This document shows positions 1-8,404 of a stretch of DNA of 50,074 nucleotides, in pieces (positions within the stretch are counted from its first letter, which is position 1; each line of letters starts with the position of its first letter). The DNA is from Bacillus sp. HF117_J1_D (lineage in GTDB: Bacteria; Bacillota; Bacilli; Bacillales; Bacillaceae_C), in the NCBI GenBank assembly GCA_009928435.1, contig JAABNQ010000020.1, positions 1 through 50,074 on the forward strand, given 5' to 3'. The notes beneath the pieces were generated by a model that did not search any database, was not told the origin of the DNA, and saw nothing but the letters and a program-made list of their open reading frames with translations. A program made the position numbers and the translations under genes.

Positions 1-81
1 CCCTTCATTTGGGGAGGGGGAAGGTATACCCAATTTGCCAAATTCAAGAGATTCCAATTTCCATTTTTACAAATATCTACC

Positions 82-134
82 AATAATCCCTAAATTAGTT
101 TTTAGTATATTTACTTTCGTAATTTGGGATTATT
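82..134 (-). terminator. Terminator-like hairpin at the end of the purine permease gene
   Basis: An inverted repeat of about 15 bp with one bulged base (82-97 against 119-134) overlaps the stop codon of the leftward permease gene. No strong T-tract follows on the minus strand, so it may act partly as an mRNA 3' end stabiliser. Confidence 0.55.
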
Positions 135-1464
135 TTATAAATATGAAGTAAAGAACGAAAATCACGAAAAAGAAATACATAATTGGATGAATTTCTTTCG
201 CTTTTCCTTTAACGATCATTGTAATTGGATAAAAGATAAAGCCTATTCCAATACCGGTAGCAATGGAATAGGTCAATGGCATGGAAACAATTGTAAAAAA
301 TGCCGGAACAGCAATTTCAAATCTCTTCCAATCAATTCCACCAATCCCAGACACCATCAATACCCCGACGATAATCAGCGCCGGTGCAGTAACAGATGCA
401 GTGATAACGCCCAATAACGGGTAGAACAGAAGGGATAGTAAGAATAAAATCGCTGTAACGATATTAGCAAAGCCTGTCCTTGCACCTGCAGCCACTCCGG
501 CCGTTGATTCAACATAAGAGGTTGTTGTGGAGGTTCCCAAAATAGCACCTGCCACAGTCGCTGTAGAGTCAGCCAATAGAGCCTTACCAGCACGCGGAAG
601 CGTATTGCCTTTCATCAATCCAGCCTGCTGCGCAACTGCTACAAGAGTACCTGCTGTATCAAAGAAATCAACAAACAAGAAGGTCAATACAACAACAAGC
701 ATTTGAAGTGTAAATACCTCGCCCGGCGAGTTAAAAATTGGTTCTAGAGCGACCCCAAATGTAGGAGCAATACTTGGTACGGAGCCAACAATTGCATCCG
801 GTTTGGGAACAACTCCGGCTATCATACCGATGATTCCGGTAATTAAAATCCCGAAGAAAATCCCGCCTTTGACACCACGCGTCATTAAAATCACCGTAAT
901 AGCAATTCCGACAATCGCCAAGATGACATTTCCATCTCTCAAGTTTCCAAGACCGACAAGAACGGCATCATCATTCACAATCAGACCTGCATTTTGTAGT
1001 CCGACAAAGGTGATGAACAGCCCAATCCCAGAGCCAACAGCAATTTTTAATTCCGGAGGAATTGAATTAATCAGTTTCTCCCTGATACCAGTTAATGTTA
1101 AGCAAATAAATATGATTCCAGAAAATAGGACGCCAGTTAAAGCTGTTTGCCACGGAATCCCCATTGTTAAAATAACTGTATAAGCAAAGAACGCATTTAA
1201 TCCCATTCCTGGAGCTAGAGCAATCGGATACTTTGCAATAAGGCCCATCAGAAGTGTACCAAGAGCAGCTGCCAAAGCAGTTGCGACGAAAACTGCCCCA
1301 TGGTCCATCCTCAAAGCATCCGGAAGATCTTTTACGGTTTCAAGGGATAGTGTGATTGGATTTAAAATCAGGATATAAGCCATGGATAAGAACGTTGTGA
1401 TTCCGCCAATCGTCTCCCTTCGGTAATTTGTACCTAATTCATCAAACCTAAAATAATTCTTCAA
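130..1464 (-). CDS. NCS2-family guanine/hypoxanthine permease (PbuG/PbuO type)
   Basis: Encodes a 444-residue polytopic membrane protein, the usual length for the AzgA-like branch of the NCS2 purine permeases. The N-terminal motif beginning YRRETIGGITTFLSMAYI, an APGMGLNAFFAY segment and an FVDFFDTAGTLV segment are characteristic; about a dozen hydrophobic helices can be followed. The gene begins with TTG: GGAGG lies 8 nt upstream and no ATG is suitably placed. A purine riboswitch of guanine type with its own terminator precedes it, so uptake of guanine or hypoxanthine is the likely role, switched off when purine is plentiful. The family is clear; the exact substrate is inferred from the riboswitch. 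It is transcribed leftward as a single gene. Confidence 0.93.
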   Translation of the reverse strand: MKNYFRFDELGTNYRRETIGGITTFLSMAYILILNPITLSLETVKDLPDALRMDHGAVFVATALAAALGTLLMGLIAKYPIALAPGMGLNAFFAYTVILTMGIPWQTALTGVLFSGIIFICLTLTGIREKLINSIPPELKIAVGSGIGLFITFVGLQNAGLIVNDDAVLVGLGNLRDGNVILAIVGIAITVILMTRGVKGGIFFGILITGIIGMIAGVVPKPDAIVGSVPSIAPTFGVALEPIFNSPGEVFTLQMLVVVLTFLFVDFFDTAGTLVAVAQQAGLMKGNTLPRAGKALLADSTATVAGAILGTSTTTSYVESTAGVAAGARTGFANIVTAILFLLSLLFYPLLGVITASVTAPALIIVGVLMVSGIGGIDWKRFEIAVPAFFTIVSMPLTYSIATGIGIGFIFYPITMIVKGKAKEIHPIMYFFFVIFVLYFIFIK

Positions 1465-1611
1465 TTATTTTTCCTCCAAAAATGAGGTTGATGTCAAACC
1501 CCAATAGTATAATCTTTCTCATTAAATGTTTTTTTATAATTCAAAGACTGTGAAATCAACCTGATTCCAAATATTTCTAGTATGAACACACCCTCTTTCA
1601 GAACACAGAAA

Positions 1612-1641
1612 AACGCCTAAGTAACTACGACTTAAGGCGTT
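1612..1641 (-). terminator. Terminator of the purine riboswitch expression platform
   Basis: The arms AACGCCTTAAGT and ACTTAGGCGTT form a hairpin followed on the minus strand by a short T-run. It lies 60 nt downstream of the aptamer and about 150 nt before the permease start, the usual arrangement for an OFF switch acting by transcription termination. Confidence 0.8.
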
Positions 1642-1700
1642 GACTAGATTGATCTACAATCATAAGGGATTACATGACAATGAAGGAGAATCCCCAACTT

Positions 1701-1772
1701 TATCTCGTAGTCAAGCTATTTACGGCAGCCTAGTAGAAACTTGCGGGCCATATTCCCGCGATTATACGATAA
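1701..1772 (-). promoter_or_regulatory. Purine riboswitch aptamer, guanine/hypoxanthine type
   Basis: Read on the minus strand, the segment contains the conserved core of the purine aptamer: TATAAT, then GGAATATGGC, then AAGTTTCTAC, then CCGTAAAT, then TTGACTACG. The ligand-discriminating base in the last motif is C (GACTACG, not GATTATG), which in this family specifies guanine or hypoxanthine rather than adenine. The P1 arms are TTATCGTA and TACGAGATAA. It sits between a sigma-A promoter and a terminator and controls the downstream NCS2 permease. Confidence 0.93.
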
Positions 1773-1795
1773 AACGACAAAATTCTGTTGACTTT

Positions 1796-1824
1796 ACTTT
1801 ATCAAGATTGGGACAGCTCGTCAA
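1796..1824 (-). promoter_or_regulatory. Sigma-A promoter of the riboswitch-controlled permease
   Basis: On the minus strand TTGACG (1824-1819) and TAAAGT (1801-1796) are separated by 17 bp. Transcription would start about 15 nt before the purine aptamer. Confidence 0.65.
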
Positions 1825-1950
1825 TATTTTATCGTGCTTTGCGGCTTCATCTCATTTATATAAGTTAAATTTAAGACTGCTACACAAGATTAGATTCAGT
1901 TCCGTAACCAATCAAAGATTTTTCGTTCAAACTATATAGAAGATGGCAGT

Positions 1951-2257
1951 ACCGTCTGGATTGCGAAAATACTGGCCGATATTCTGCGTTACTATCTAGA
2001 TTATGAAGATACTGTCCGATATTCTGCATTACTGTCCAGGTTACGAAGATACTATCCAAATTTCTGCGTTACTGTCCAAATTTCGAAAATACTGGCCTAA
2101 ATTCTGCGTTACTGTCCGGATTGCGAAATTACTGGCCGAAGTTCGGCGTTACTGTCCGGAATTCAAAAATACTGGCCTAAATTCTGCGTTACTGTCCAGA
2201 TTATGAAGATACTGTCCGATATTCGGCTTTACTATCCAGATTCCAAAAATACTAGCC
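1951..2257. repeat. Tandem array, 40-bp unit with ACTGTCC core every 20 bp (array 1)
   Basis: Seven full 40-bp units (from 1961) plus partial ends. The core ACTGTCC, with variants ACTGGCC, ACTATCC and ACTATCT, begins at 1951, 1971, 1991 and so on every 20 bp to 2251: sixteen registers without a slip. Spacers alternate between a gcgtt type and a gaaaat/gaagat type. The array lies between the permease promoter and the nadE terminator. No ATG-led gene with a ribosome binding site is present here. The same core occurs in reverse orientation in a second array at 37.36 kb. Confidence 0.9.
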
Positions 2258-2338
2258 AAGGTACTTAAAGAAGCGGGAGATTCCTGTTGAAAGGAGTTAA
2301 AACTATTGAAATTATCATTCAATTTAAGATAGTTAAGA

Positions 2339-2371
2339 GAAAGTGAACAAGAATCATTCCTGTTCACTTTC
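2339..2371 (-). terminator. Terminator of the pncA-pncB-nadE operon
   Basis: A perfect 11-bp stem, GAAAGTGAACA with TGTTCACTTTC, begins 3 nt after the nadE stop codon. On the minus strand it is followed by a moderately T-rich run. Confidence 0.75.
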
Positions 2372-2374
2372 ATA

Positions 2375-3199
2375 TCATTTCCAAAAATCGTCGAACACTG
2401 TGATCGGCATATGCCGCTTGTGCTCTGATTTCCTATATAAAGCTTCGATTCTCTTCTTTGCCGTTTCGGAGACCTGCTTTCCTTCCAAATAATCGTCTAT
2501 ATCGTCATAAGTCACGCCAAGAGCCATTTCGTCCGCCAGCATTGGGCGGTCATCCTCAAGGTCCGCCGTTGGAACTTTTGTATATAAATGCTCTGGGCAT
2601 CCCAATTCTTGAAGAAGCATTCTTCCCTGTCTCTTGTTTAGCCTGAAAATCGGAACTACATCAGAGGCACCGTCACCGTATTTGGTGAAAAATCCCGTTA
2701 GGGCTTCGGCTGCCTGATCTGTTCCCAATACAACACATCCATTCATAGCAGCAATGCTGTACTGTGCTTTCATCCGTTCGCGCGCTTTCTCATTTCCTTT
2801 TGTAAAATCGGAAATGTGGATGCCTGCTTTTTCAAGGGAAGCCACACTAGCGTCCACCGCCGGCTTAATGTTGACTTCATACGTGACAGAAGGCTTGATG
2901 AATTCAAGTGCATCATCCACATCTTTTGCATCGTTCTGAATCCCATATGGAAGTCTGACAGCGATAAACTTGTACTTATCCGTTCCATGTGTCTCGTTCA
3001 ATTCATCGATCGCTATTTGAGCAAGCCTGCCTGCAAGCGTAGAGTCTTGGCCACCTGAGATGCCAAGGACAAAACCGTTAAAGAAATCGTGCGCTTCTAT
3101 ATAATGTTTAAGAAAATCCACACTTAAGCGAATCTCCTTCTTCGGATCAATCGTCGGCTTTACTTTTAACGCCTCAATGATTTTCTGTTGCAAATCCAT
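2375..3199 (-). CDS. nadE: NH3-dependent NAD+ synthetase NadE
   Basis: Catalyses the last step of NAD synthesis, ATP-dependent amidation of nicotinate adenine dinucleotide. The 274-residue protein has the length of the Bacillus ammonia-dependent enzyme and lacks an N-terminal glutaminase domain. The PP-loop ATP-binding motif appears as [16 protein letters not shown] at about residue 45; further family blocks are [22 protein letters not shown] and the C-terminal [20 protein letters not shown] site precedes the ATG. It is the third gene of a leftward operon after pncA and pncB, so the three encode nicotinamide to nicotinate to NaMN, then the final amidation; the NadD step is not in this window. 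Confidence 0.96.
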   Translation of the reverse strand: MDLQQKIIEALKVKPTIDPKKEIRLSVDFLKHYIEAHDFFNGFVLGISGGQDSTLAGRLAQIAIDELNETHGTDKYKFIAVRLPYGIQNDAKDVDDALEFIKPSVTYEVNIKPAVDASVASLEKAGIHISDFTKGNEKARERMKAQYSIAAMNGCVVLGTDQAAEALTGFFTKYGDGASDVVPIFRLNKRQGRMLLQELGCPEHLYTKVPTADLEDDRPMLADEMALGVTYDDIDDYLEGKQVSETAKKRIEALYRKSEHKRHMPITVFDDFWK

Positions 3200-3227
3200 G
3201 ATGAGGTATCCTCCTTCACGAGCCCAT

Positions 3228-4694
3228 CTACTTTTTCAACTGATCAATCTTTTCTCTTACTGCCGCTATATTTTTCATCTTATTGTCCCAGCACTTCTGA
3301 CTAAGGTCAACCGGATATTCCTCTGGATTAAGCATTCGCCGATATTCATCCCACAAAACATTGAGGCTTTCACGAGTATATGATTTAATCTGTTCTAGCT
3401 CAGGAAGCTCGTAAACCATTTCGCCATCCACGAAAATGTCATGGAGCAGGTTTTTTACTTCAAAATCTGTCACAAACTTACTGACGAATGTATGAACAGG
3501 GTGGAACATTTTCAATTTCTTCTCTTCTTGGGGACTTTCATCCCATAAAGTAATATAGTCGCCTTCTGATTTATGCTTCAACCTATTCATGATCCGATAA
3601 ACCTTTTTACGGCCCGGTGTTGTGACTTTTTCCGCATTCCCGGAAATTTTGATTGTATCCTGCCAGTTGCCATGTTCATCTTGAATGGCGACGATTTTAT
3701 ATACAGCTCCAAGTGCAGGTTGGTCATATGCAGTAATCAACTTAGTCCCGACGCCCCAAGAGTCGATTTTTGCTCCCTGCGCCTTCAGATGAAAGATGGT
3801 ATACTCATCCAGATCGCTTGATGCTACAATTTTTGTGTCATGGAACCCTGCTTCATCAAGCATTTTTCTCGCCTCTTTAGATAAAAACGCCATATCTCCG
3901 CTATCAAGCCTAATCCCTTCAAACTTGATCCGGTCCCCCATTTCTTTTGCCACTTTAATGGCAGCCGGCACACCCGATCTTAACGTATCGTAAGTATCAA
4001 CAAGAAACACACAATTATAGTGACTTTCCGCATATTTTTTGAATGCAGTGTAATCATCTTTATAAGATTGTACTAGGGAATGAGCATGCGTCCCGGCAAC
4101 AGGCATTCCGAAAAGTTTTCCTGCCCTGACATTACTCGTTGCATCGAAGCCTCCGATATATGCCGCGCGCGTTCCCCATAAAGCTGCGTCCATTTCCTGC
4201 GCCCGTCTTGTTCCGAATTCAAGTGCGGCTCCATCGCCGACAATCTCTCTGATACGGGATGCTTTTGTCGCTATCAAAGTCTGGTAATTGATGATATTTA
4301 ATAGCGCCGTTTCAATAAGTTGTGCTTCAGCAAGCGGGGCTTCTATCTGCATAATGGGTTCATTGTTAAAAACAATTTCCCCTTCCCGCATCGAACGGAC
4401 TGTGCCGGTAAAGCGCATGTCAGCCAAATAATCGATAAAATCGCTATCGTATTCAAGCTCTTCACGTAAATATTTTAGATCACTATTCGTAAATCGGAAC
4501 TCATTTAAAAAATGGATCGCCTTTTCAAGCCCAGCAAAAATAGCATACCCGTTTTTGAACGGAAGCTTTCTGAAATATAAATCGAACACGGTTTTACGTT
4601 CATGTATTCCATCCTGCCAGTATGTTTTGGCCATATTGATTTGATATAAATCGGTATGAAGCATCAAGCTGTCATCCGGATGATGATATTTCAT
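3228..4694 (-). CDS. pncB: Nicotinate phosphoribosyltransferase PncB
   Basis: Converts nicotinate and PRPP to nicotinate mononucleotide, the entry step of the Preiss-Handler salvage route. The 488-residue protein matches the long Gram-positive form. Seen in the sequence: N-terminal [15 protein letters not shown], the EFGTRRAQ block that contacts phosphate and base, GTHAHS containing the catalytic histidine, and the [11 protein letters not shown] and [10 protein letters not shown] barrel-strand motifs. GAGGAG stands upstream of the ATG. It lies 18 nt after pncA and 28 nt before nadE, so the three genes are one transcription unit. Confidence 0.95.
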   Translation of the reverse strand: MKYHHPDDSLMLHTDLYQINMAKTYWQDGIHERKTVFDLYFRKLPFKNGYAIFAGLEKAIHFLNEFRFTNSDLKYLREELEYDSDFIDYLADMRFTGTVRSMREGEIVFNNEPIMQIEAPLAEAQLIETALLNIINYQTLIATKASRIREIVGDGAALEFGTRRAQEMDAALWGTRAAYIGGFDATSNVRAGKLFGMPVAGTHAHSLVQSYKDDYTAFKKYAESHYNCVFLVDTYDTLRSGVPAAIKVAKEMGDRIKFEGIRLDSGDMAFLSKEARKMLDEAGFHDTKIVASSDLDEYTIFHLKAQGAKIDSWGVGTKLITAYDQPALGAVYKIVAIQDEHGNWQDTIKISGNAEKVTTPGRKKVYRIMNRLKHKSEGDYITLWDESPQEEKKLKMFHPVHTFVSKFVTDFEVKNLLHDIFVDGEMVYELPELEQIKSYTRESLNVLWDEYRRMLNPEEYPVDLSQKCWDNKMKNIAAVREKIDQLKK

Positions 4695-4712
4695 TTGTTG
4701 TCCACTCCTCTA

Positions 4713-5264
4713 CTAAACGACCTCTGCACCAAGTGTATTTTCAAAATGGGACAATGCCCATTCATGCCCCGCTTCATTGAAGCTGGCAACAGCCGCTTTA
4801 TAAATCACGATTTTAAAACCCTTATTATAGGCATCTATGGCTGTATGCAGCACACAGATATCCGTACAGACCCCACATATATGCACTTCTTCTATTCCAC
4901 GTTCACGCAATTTTATTTCCAAATCTGTCCCCGCAAAAGCGCTGTACCTAGTTTTATCCATATAGTGTACATTCGCTTCATCTTTATGTTGATCATACAA
5001 ATGTTTCAAGGCACCATAAAAATCGCGTCCCGCTGTCCCCTCTAGGTTATGTGAAGGAAAGAGCTTTGTTTCCGGATGCAGCTTGTCCCCTTCAATATGC
5101 TTATCAACAGCAAACACAACAAAGTGACCCTCATCCAAAAATTGTTTCGTCAAACCAACAATCTCCTGCTCAATCGCTTGTCCCGGCCCCCCACATGTGA
5201 GCTTTCCATCTTCTGCCACAAAATCGTATGTATAGTCGACATTCAGCAAAACTTTTTTCATCAT
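4713..5264 (-). CDS. pncA: Nicotinamidase PncA (isochorismatase fold)
   Basis: Hydrolyses nicotinamide to nicotinate and ammonia. The 183-residue protein carries the cysteine-hydrolase triad of the family: Asp near residue 10 (LNVDYTYDFV), Lys in MDKTRYSAFAGTD and Cys in GVCTDICVLHTA. The Asp/His-rich AVDKHIEGDKLHPE segment occupies the metal-binding position. The open frame extends upstream, but GGAGG lies 8 nt before the ATG at 5264, which I take as the start. First gene of the pncA-pncB-nadE salvage operon; the upstream AlkD-like gene ends 27 nt away on the same strand and may be cotranscribed. Confidence 0.93.
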   Translation of the reverse strand: MMKKVLLNVDYTYDFVAEDGKLTCGGPGQAIEQEIVGLTKQFLDEGHFVVFAVDKHIEGDKLHPETKLFPSHNLEGTAGRDFYGALKHLYDQHKDEANVHYMDKTRYSAFAGTDLEIKLRERGIEEVHICGVCTDICVLHTAIDAYNKGFKIVIYKAAVASFNEAGHEWALSHFENTLGAEVV

Positions 5265-5290
5265 GATTGAAACCTCCATTTCCCTATTTG

Positions 5291-5956
5291 TTACAGACTG
5301 ACTTTCTGTATATGCTTCAGACCTTCTTTTCTTGCTAGATTCGATAAACCCTGAGCTTCAATGAATCGAACCACATCAGCCGGGTTTGTCTTCGAATATT
5401 CCCTCAAAGCCCAGCCAATTGCTTTTTGGATAAAAAATTCTTCGATATGCTTTGTCTGTCTGATGATAGAGAATAATAATTCCTTGTCAGTCTTTTCCTT
5501 ATATTTCAGCTGAAAAAGAATCATTGATCTTTGGAGCCAGATATTGTCAGAGTTTATCCAGACTTTTCCCCTGCTTTGGATCAACTCCGGGCTTTTTGAA
5601 AAGATGGTTCCAACTAGATGCGAGGCAATCAAATCCACTGTATCCCACCATGATTTTGTAATGATTAAACTTTCAATCAAATCAATATGACTTTCATTCA
5701 AATGTTTTTTCTTTTTCACAAGAAAATCAACAGCGACATATTGATACTCTCTTTCAGGCAGATCCCACAAATGTAAAACGTGCGCTTCAAAGTCTTCAAT
5801 TGCACACAGTTCTTGGATGAAAGTTTTCGACAGCTTTCTGCGCTCCGGAGACTTTATACCAAGAAAAGGGAATAGATTTTTCATATACTTTTCCATAGCT
5901 GCAGCATTTTCCTGATTACGATTTTCTTCCATCTGCCTCAAAAATGAAGAGAACAT
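5291..5956 (-). CDS. AlkD-like DNA alkylation repair protein
   Basis: A 221-residue protein of the HEAT-repeat DNA glycosylase family (AlkC/AlkD type), which remove alkylated purines without base flipping. Diagnostic stretches are LFPFLGIKSPERRKLSK near the N-terminus, YQYVAVDFLVKKKK, ITKSWWDTVDLIASHLVG and the C-terminal IQKAIGWALREYSKTNPADV. The start is probably the ATG at 5956 (GGGTGA upstream); a GTG three codons earlier is in frame. It lies in a leftward run between the SMR pair and the NAD salvage operon; no functional link to either is evident. No LexA-like box is visible just upstream. Confidence 0.88.
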   Translation of the reverse strand: MFSSFLRQMEENRNQENAAAMEKYMKNLFPFLGIKSPERRKLSKTFIQELCAIEDFEAHVLHLWDLPEREYQYVAVDFLVKKKKHLNESHIDLIESLIITKSWWDTVDLIASHLVGTIFSKSPELIQSRGKVWINSDNIWLQRSMILFQLKYKEKTDKELLFSIIRQTKHIEEFFIQKAIGWALREYSKTNPADVVRFIEAQGLSNLARKEGLKHIQKVSL

Positions 5957-5969
5957 TTTTATCACCCAT

Positions 5970-6284
5970 CTATTCCAGGAATTTTAAGCCTACCGCTCCT
6001 GCTATAATAAAGGATAGAAACAGCATACGCCTCCAACTCGCAGGCTCCTTAAAAAACAAAATGCCCATCAAAACAGCTCCCGCAGCACCCAATCCGGTCC
6101 AAATGGCATACGCGGTTCCAAGCTGAATCTCCCTCATTGCCAGTGATAAAAAGTAAAAGCCGAACCCAAAGGTCAATATCATGATGAGAAGCCAGAAAAA
6201 CGACTTTCTTTCATTGTAAATATTAATGCTCATAACGCCAAAAATTTCTCCGAAGCTTGCAATGACAAGAAATAGCCAAGCCAT
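5970..6284 (-). CDS. ykkD: SMR family transporter subunit, YkkD-like
   Basis: A 104-residue, four-helix small multidrug resistance protein. The SMR signature appears as LGTAYAIWTGLGAAGAVLMG, and the N-terminal glutamate of helix 1 is in SFGEIFGV. It closely resembles Bacillus YkkD and follows a YkkC-like partner with only one base between them, the typical arrangement of obligate heterodimeric SMR pairs. YkkCD-type pairs belong to the guanidinium-export branch or to broad-specificity exporters; which applies here is not decidable from sequence. No ykkC-type guanidine riboswitch is recognisable upstream. Confidence 0.88.
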   Translation of the reverse strand: MAWLFLVIASFGEIFGVMSINIYNERKSFFWLLIMILTFGFGFYFLSLAMREIQLGTAYAIWTGLGAAGAVLMGILFFKEPASWRRMLFLSFIIAGAVGLKFLE

Positions 6285-6285
6285 T

Positions 6286-6639
6286 TTATTTTCCCTCCGC
6301 TGATGAAATATTGGTCTTCGATTCTTTCTGTCCGTCTGTTGTTATTTTAATGCCAATTACACCAACGATTATAAGAGCAATCAAAGACAGCTTTGATAAG
6401 GAAAAGTCAGCTCCGAAAAATATAAAATCAATGAGGACAATCACCGCTGCCCCGGAACCCGTAAATACAGCATATACCGTTCCAGCGGGTAAACTTTCAC
6501 ATGATTTAATAATAAAATAAAAACTAAAAATGATTGCAACAACTGTTCCAAGCCACTCCCATATTGTTTCAGAATACCTTAGACCAATTACCCAGAACAC
6601 TTCGACGATTGCCGCACAAAGAACATAGATCCAGGCCAT
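6286..6639 (-). CDS. ykkC: SMR family transporter subunit, YkkC-like
   Basis: A 117-residue four-helix SMR protein and the first gene of the pair. The N-terminus VEVFWVIGLRYSE has the conserved Glu and the Gdx-type Trp, and the signature is LPAGTVYAVFTGSGAAVIVL. It ends in a hydrophilic tail of about 17 residues, longer than in its partner. GGGGAAT lies upstream of the ATG. The most likely role is a membrane exporter working as a heterodimer with the 104-residue subunit, driven by the proton gradient. Confidence 0.88.
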   Translation of the reverse strand: MAWIYVLCAAIVEVFWVIGLRYSETIWEWLGTVVAIIFSFYFIIKSCESLPAGTVYAVFTGSGAAVIVLIDFIFFGADFSLSKLSLIALIIVGVIGIKITTDGQKESKTNISSAEGK

Positions 6640-6883
6640 TTTATTCCCCTTTCATCATTAGCTCCCAACTCATATATTATCACAGAACCCATGGCTTTGT
6701 TACGTTATGAGCAATATACAAAATTGAGTTAGGATCATGAAATAAACGGGTTATGAATGTATGAAGGATGAAAAGACTAGACCAGTATCTATGAAAAGAG
6801 AATATCATGAAAGAGGCAGCCAAGCACCTGAAATGATTTTCGCAAAACGGGAACTAATATGACTGAGTGATAGTAGAAAAAAT
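6640..6883. other. Intergenic stretch, no gene seen
   Basis: About 240 bases lie between the csiD terminator and the start of the SMR pair. The leftward promoter of the SMR/AlkD/pncA run should be here, but I see no clear -35/-10 pair. Nothing resembles the guanidine riboswitches known upstream of ykkC genes. Confidence 0.5.
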
Positions 6884-6903
6884 CGCACCCGAAATCGGGT
6901 GCG
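6884..6903 (-). terminator. Rho-independent terminator of csiD
   Basis: CGCACCCGA with TCGGGTGCG forms a perfect 8-9 bp GC-rich stem with a short loop. On the minus strand it is followed directly by ATTTTTTC. Confidence 0.9.
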
Positions 6904-6956
6904 CAAATGAAGGTAGAGGTTATTAACAATTGAGTAAACAAATGACTTAGTTAAAA

Positions 6957-7889
6957 TTATTCAACGAAGCGTCCACGTTGGCGCATCAATTCACGGTTCA
7001 ACTCAGGGTTTACTTCGAATGCTGCACGTCCATGCATCCAGAACAAGTTGTTAAGTACAACAAGGTCTCCAACTGGAAGTTTCAATTCAACAACGCTTTC
7101 GTCTGATTCAAGAGATGCAGAAAGTTCTTCCAAGTATTTTGCTTGTTCGATTGTTTCAGGGTATACGAACTGGTCGATAAAGCAAATGCATGGCTTGTCG
7201 TTAACGTTAAAGAATGTAGGACGATCTACTGTTTGAGTTACGTTTTTGCTTGGTGGAGCAATGTAAGTGAATTTATGTTTTCCAAGCGGGTTGTTAGCAA
7301 ATTTGTCAAGATCTTTCCAGTCATCTAAGTGAAGAAGTCTTGATTCACCGCCAACCGCATTTTCTTCAATCATTTTCATCATGAGCAACCAGTCAGTTGG
7401 CTCGTCAACGAAAGTTCCGTCTGTATGCAATGTGAATAGACGGTATGCTTGACGTAGGTAAGAGTCACTGTTGTCAGTATGTTTTACTGTGAAACGTGCA
7501 TAATATTTTCCAGTCATCGCATCGAAGTTCGGCATACCAACTAAGTGTGTAATAGCAGTTGCGAAGATAACATATTCGTCAGTATCTTCTGTTACACCTT
7601 CTAAACCGATTGTGAATCCACCAGACTCACGGTCATGAATGATGCCTCTTAAAACTTCGCCAAAGTCTTCGCCAACAAGGTCTTGGAGAATAGAAGAAAT
7701 AACCAAACGTTGGTAAGGTGTGTATTCAAGAGCTTGAACACCGATTCCTTTTTCTTCTACTTTAGCCAAGAATTTAGCAATTGCTTCTTTGTCAATTTGG
7801 ATATGATACAAACGATCAGTTTGTGGATGAGATTTTACTTCGTAGCCTTTGCCTTTTTTAATAAATTTTAATTCTTTTGTAACGCCCAT
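6957..7889 (-). CDS. csiD: Glutarate 2-hydroxylase CsiD/GlaH (Fe(II)/2-oxoglutarate dioxygenase)
   Basis: Hydroxylates glutarate to L-2-hydroxyglutarate using 2-oxoglutarate and oxygen. The 310-residue protein shows the CsiD facial triad HTDGTF (HxD) and the distal His in LFWMHGRAAF, with the 2-oxoglutarate-binding Arg in MRQRGRFVE at the extreme C-terminus. Other family stretches are GMPNFDAMTGKYYARFTV and DFGEVLRGIIHDRESGGFTIG. The open frame runs 42 codons further upstream, but AGGAGG lies 9 nt before the ATG at 7889 and the extension would translate the RNA leader, so 7889 is the start. Its own promoter, a structured leader with terminator, and a 3' terminator make it monocistronic. It acts just before LhgO, encoded next door. 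Confidence 0.95.
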   Translation of the reverse strand: MGVTKELKFIKKGKGYEVKSHPQTDRLYHIQIDKEAIAKFLAKVEEKGIGVQALEYTPYQRLVISSILQDLVGEDFGEVLRGIIHDRESGGFTIGLEGVTEDTDEYVIFATAITHLVGMPNFDAMTGKYYARFTVKHTDNSDSYLRQAYRLFTLHTDGTFVDEPTDWLLMMKMIEENAVGGESRLLHLDDWKDLDKFANNPLGKHKFTYIAPPSKNVTQTVDRPTFFNVNDKPCICFIDQFVYPETIEQAKYLEELSASLESDESVVELKLPVGDLVVLNNLFWMHGRAAFEVNPELNRELMRQRGRFVE

Positions 7890-7945
7890 TAGAGATTCCT
7901 CCTGTTTAATGAAAAGTATAATTTTAATCGTGGAGAAAAGAAAAC

Positions 7946-8006
7946 ATAAAAAACCAGCTGTCGATACACCTATCCCGTTAGGAAAGGTCGTATACAACAA
8001 CTGGCT
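7946..8006 (-). terminator. Intrinsic terminator inside the csiD leader
   Basis: On the minus strand an outer stem of about 16 bp with one bulged U (from AGCCAGTTGTTGTATAC to GTATCGACAGCTGGTT) is followed by a run of T. It stands 57 nt upstream of the csiD start codon and about 145 nt after the predicted transcription start, so it must be bypassed for csiD expression. Confidence 0.85.
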
Positions 8007-8152
8007 TATATCCACTTCACCGCTCTATGGTTGTAGAGTCACAGTGAATATTGCAGTCTGCAAAAATTTATTTTTTCCATCTCCAAAAATCTATACTATT
8101 CACGGATTTTGAAAAGGCATTTTTCAAAAGGTGAATATGTTTATTATTGCTT
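8005..8152 (-). promoter_or_regulatory. Structured csiD leader with antiterminator element (candidate riboswitch)
   Basis: Between the predicted transcription start (about 8152) and the terminator the minus strand folds into two parts. The first is a hairpin with arms ATTCAC/GTGAAT and TTTTGAAAA/TTTTCAAAA. The second is a P1-P2-P3 stack: GACTG(C) at 8058-8053 can pair with CAGTT of the terminator's 5' arm, enclosing ATATTCACT/AGTGGATAT (9 bp) and CTCTA-CAACCA-TAGAG. P1 and the terminator stem are mutually exclusive, so ligand or protein binding that stabilises P1 would switch csiD on. It does not match the lysine, glycine, T-box, SAM or purine classes. The function is inferred from geometry only. 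Confidence 0.6.
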
Positions 8153-8158
8153 GATTTA

Positions 8159-8187
8159 AGAATACCACTCTATATCAAATATGTCAA
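8159..8187 (-). promoter_or_regulatory. Sigma-A promoter of csiD
   Basis: TTGACA (8187-8182) and TATTCT (8164-8159) on the minus strand are separated by exactly 17 bp. This places the start near 8152, giving a csiD leader of about 260 nt. Confidence 0.85.
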
Positions 8188-8404
8188 CAAAATTTCATAT
8201 TTTTTCTTTCCAATTTTCTGATTCACGAAACAACTGATAAATTTCTTCTAAAATTTATCATAACAGTGCCATTTTTTAATGACAAATCGTTCGAGAATAT
8301 ATACATCTGTTCTATGCGTAGAGATTTTACAAGTAAGATTTATTTATCTCATTGCCAAACCACATGCTCGACTTAATGTGTTTTTCAAATGTTTTTAAGT
8401 TAGA

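Noticed and set aside
1951-2257. CRISPR array
   Set aside because: The spacing looks regular, but the conserved core is only 7-8 bases, the spacers are themselves repeats, and no cas genes are present.
6640-6883. Guanidine riboswitch upstream of the ykkC-like gene
   Set aside because: Known ykkCD genes often have one, but none of the conserved segments could be found.
7989-7998. GntR operator TTGTATACGA in the csiD leader
   Set aside because: It lies inside the terminator stem and far downstream of the promoter, so RNA pairing explains it better than a DNA operator.
7890-8015. N-terminal extension of CsiD
   Set aside because: The frame is open, but it would translate the leader and terminator; the start at 7889 has a strong ribosome binding site and gives the family length.
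8005-8152. Lysine riboswitch in the csiD leader
   Set aside because: The pathway makes it attractive, but the leader lacks the conserved lysine-aptamer core and five-way junction. It is reported only as an unclassified leader.
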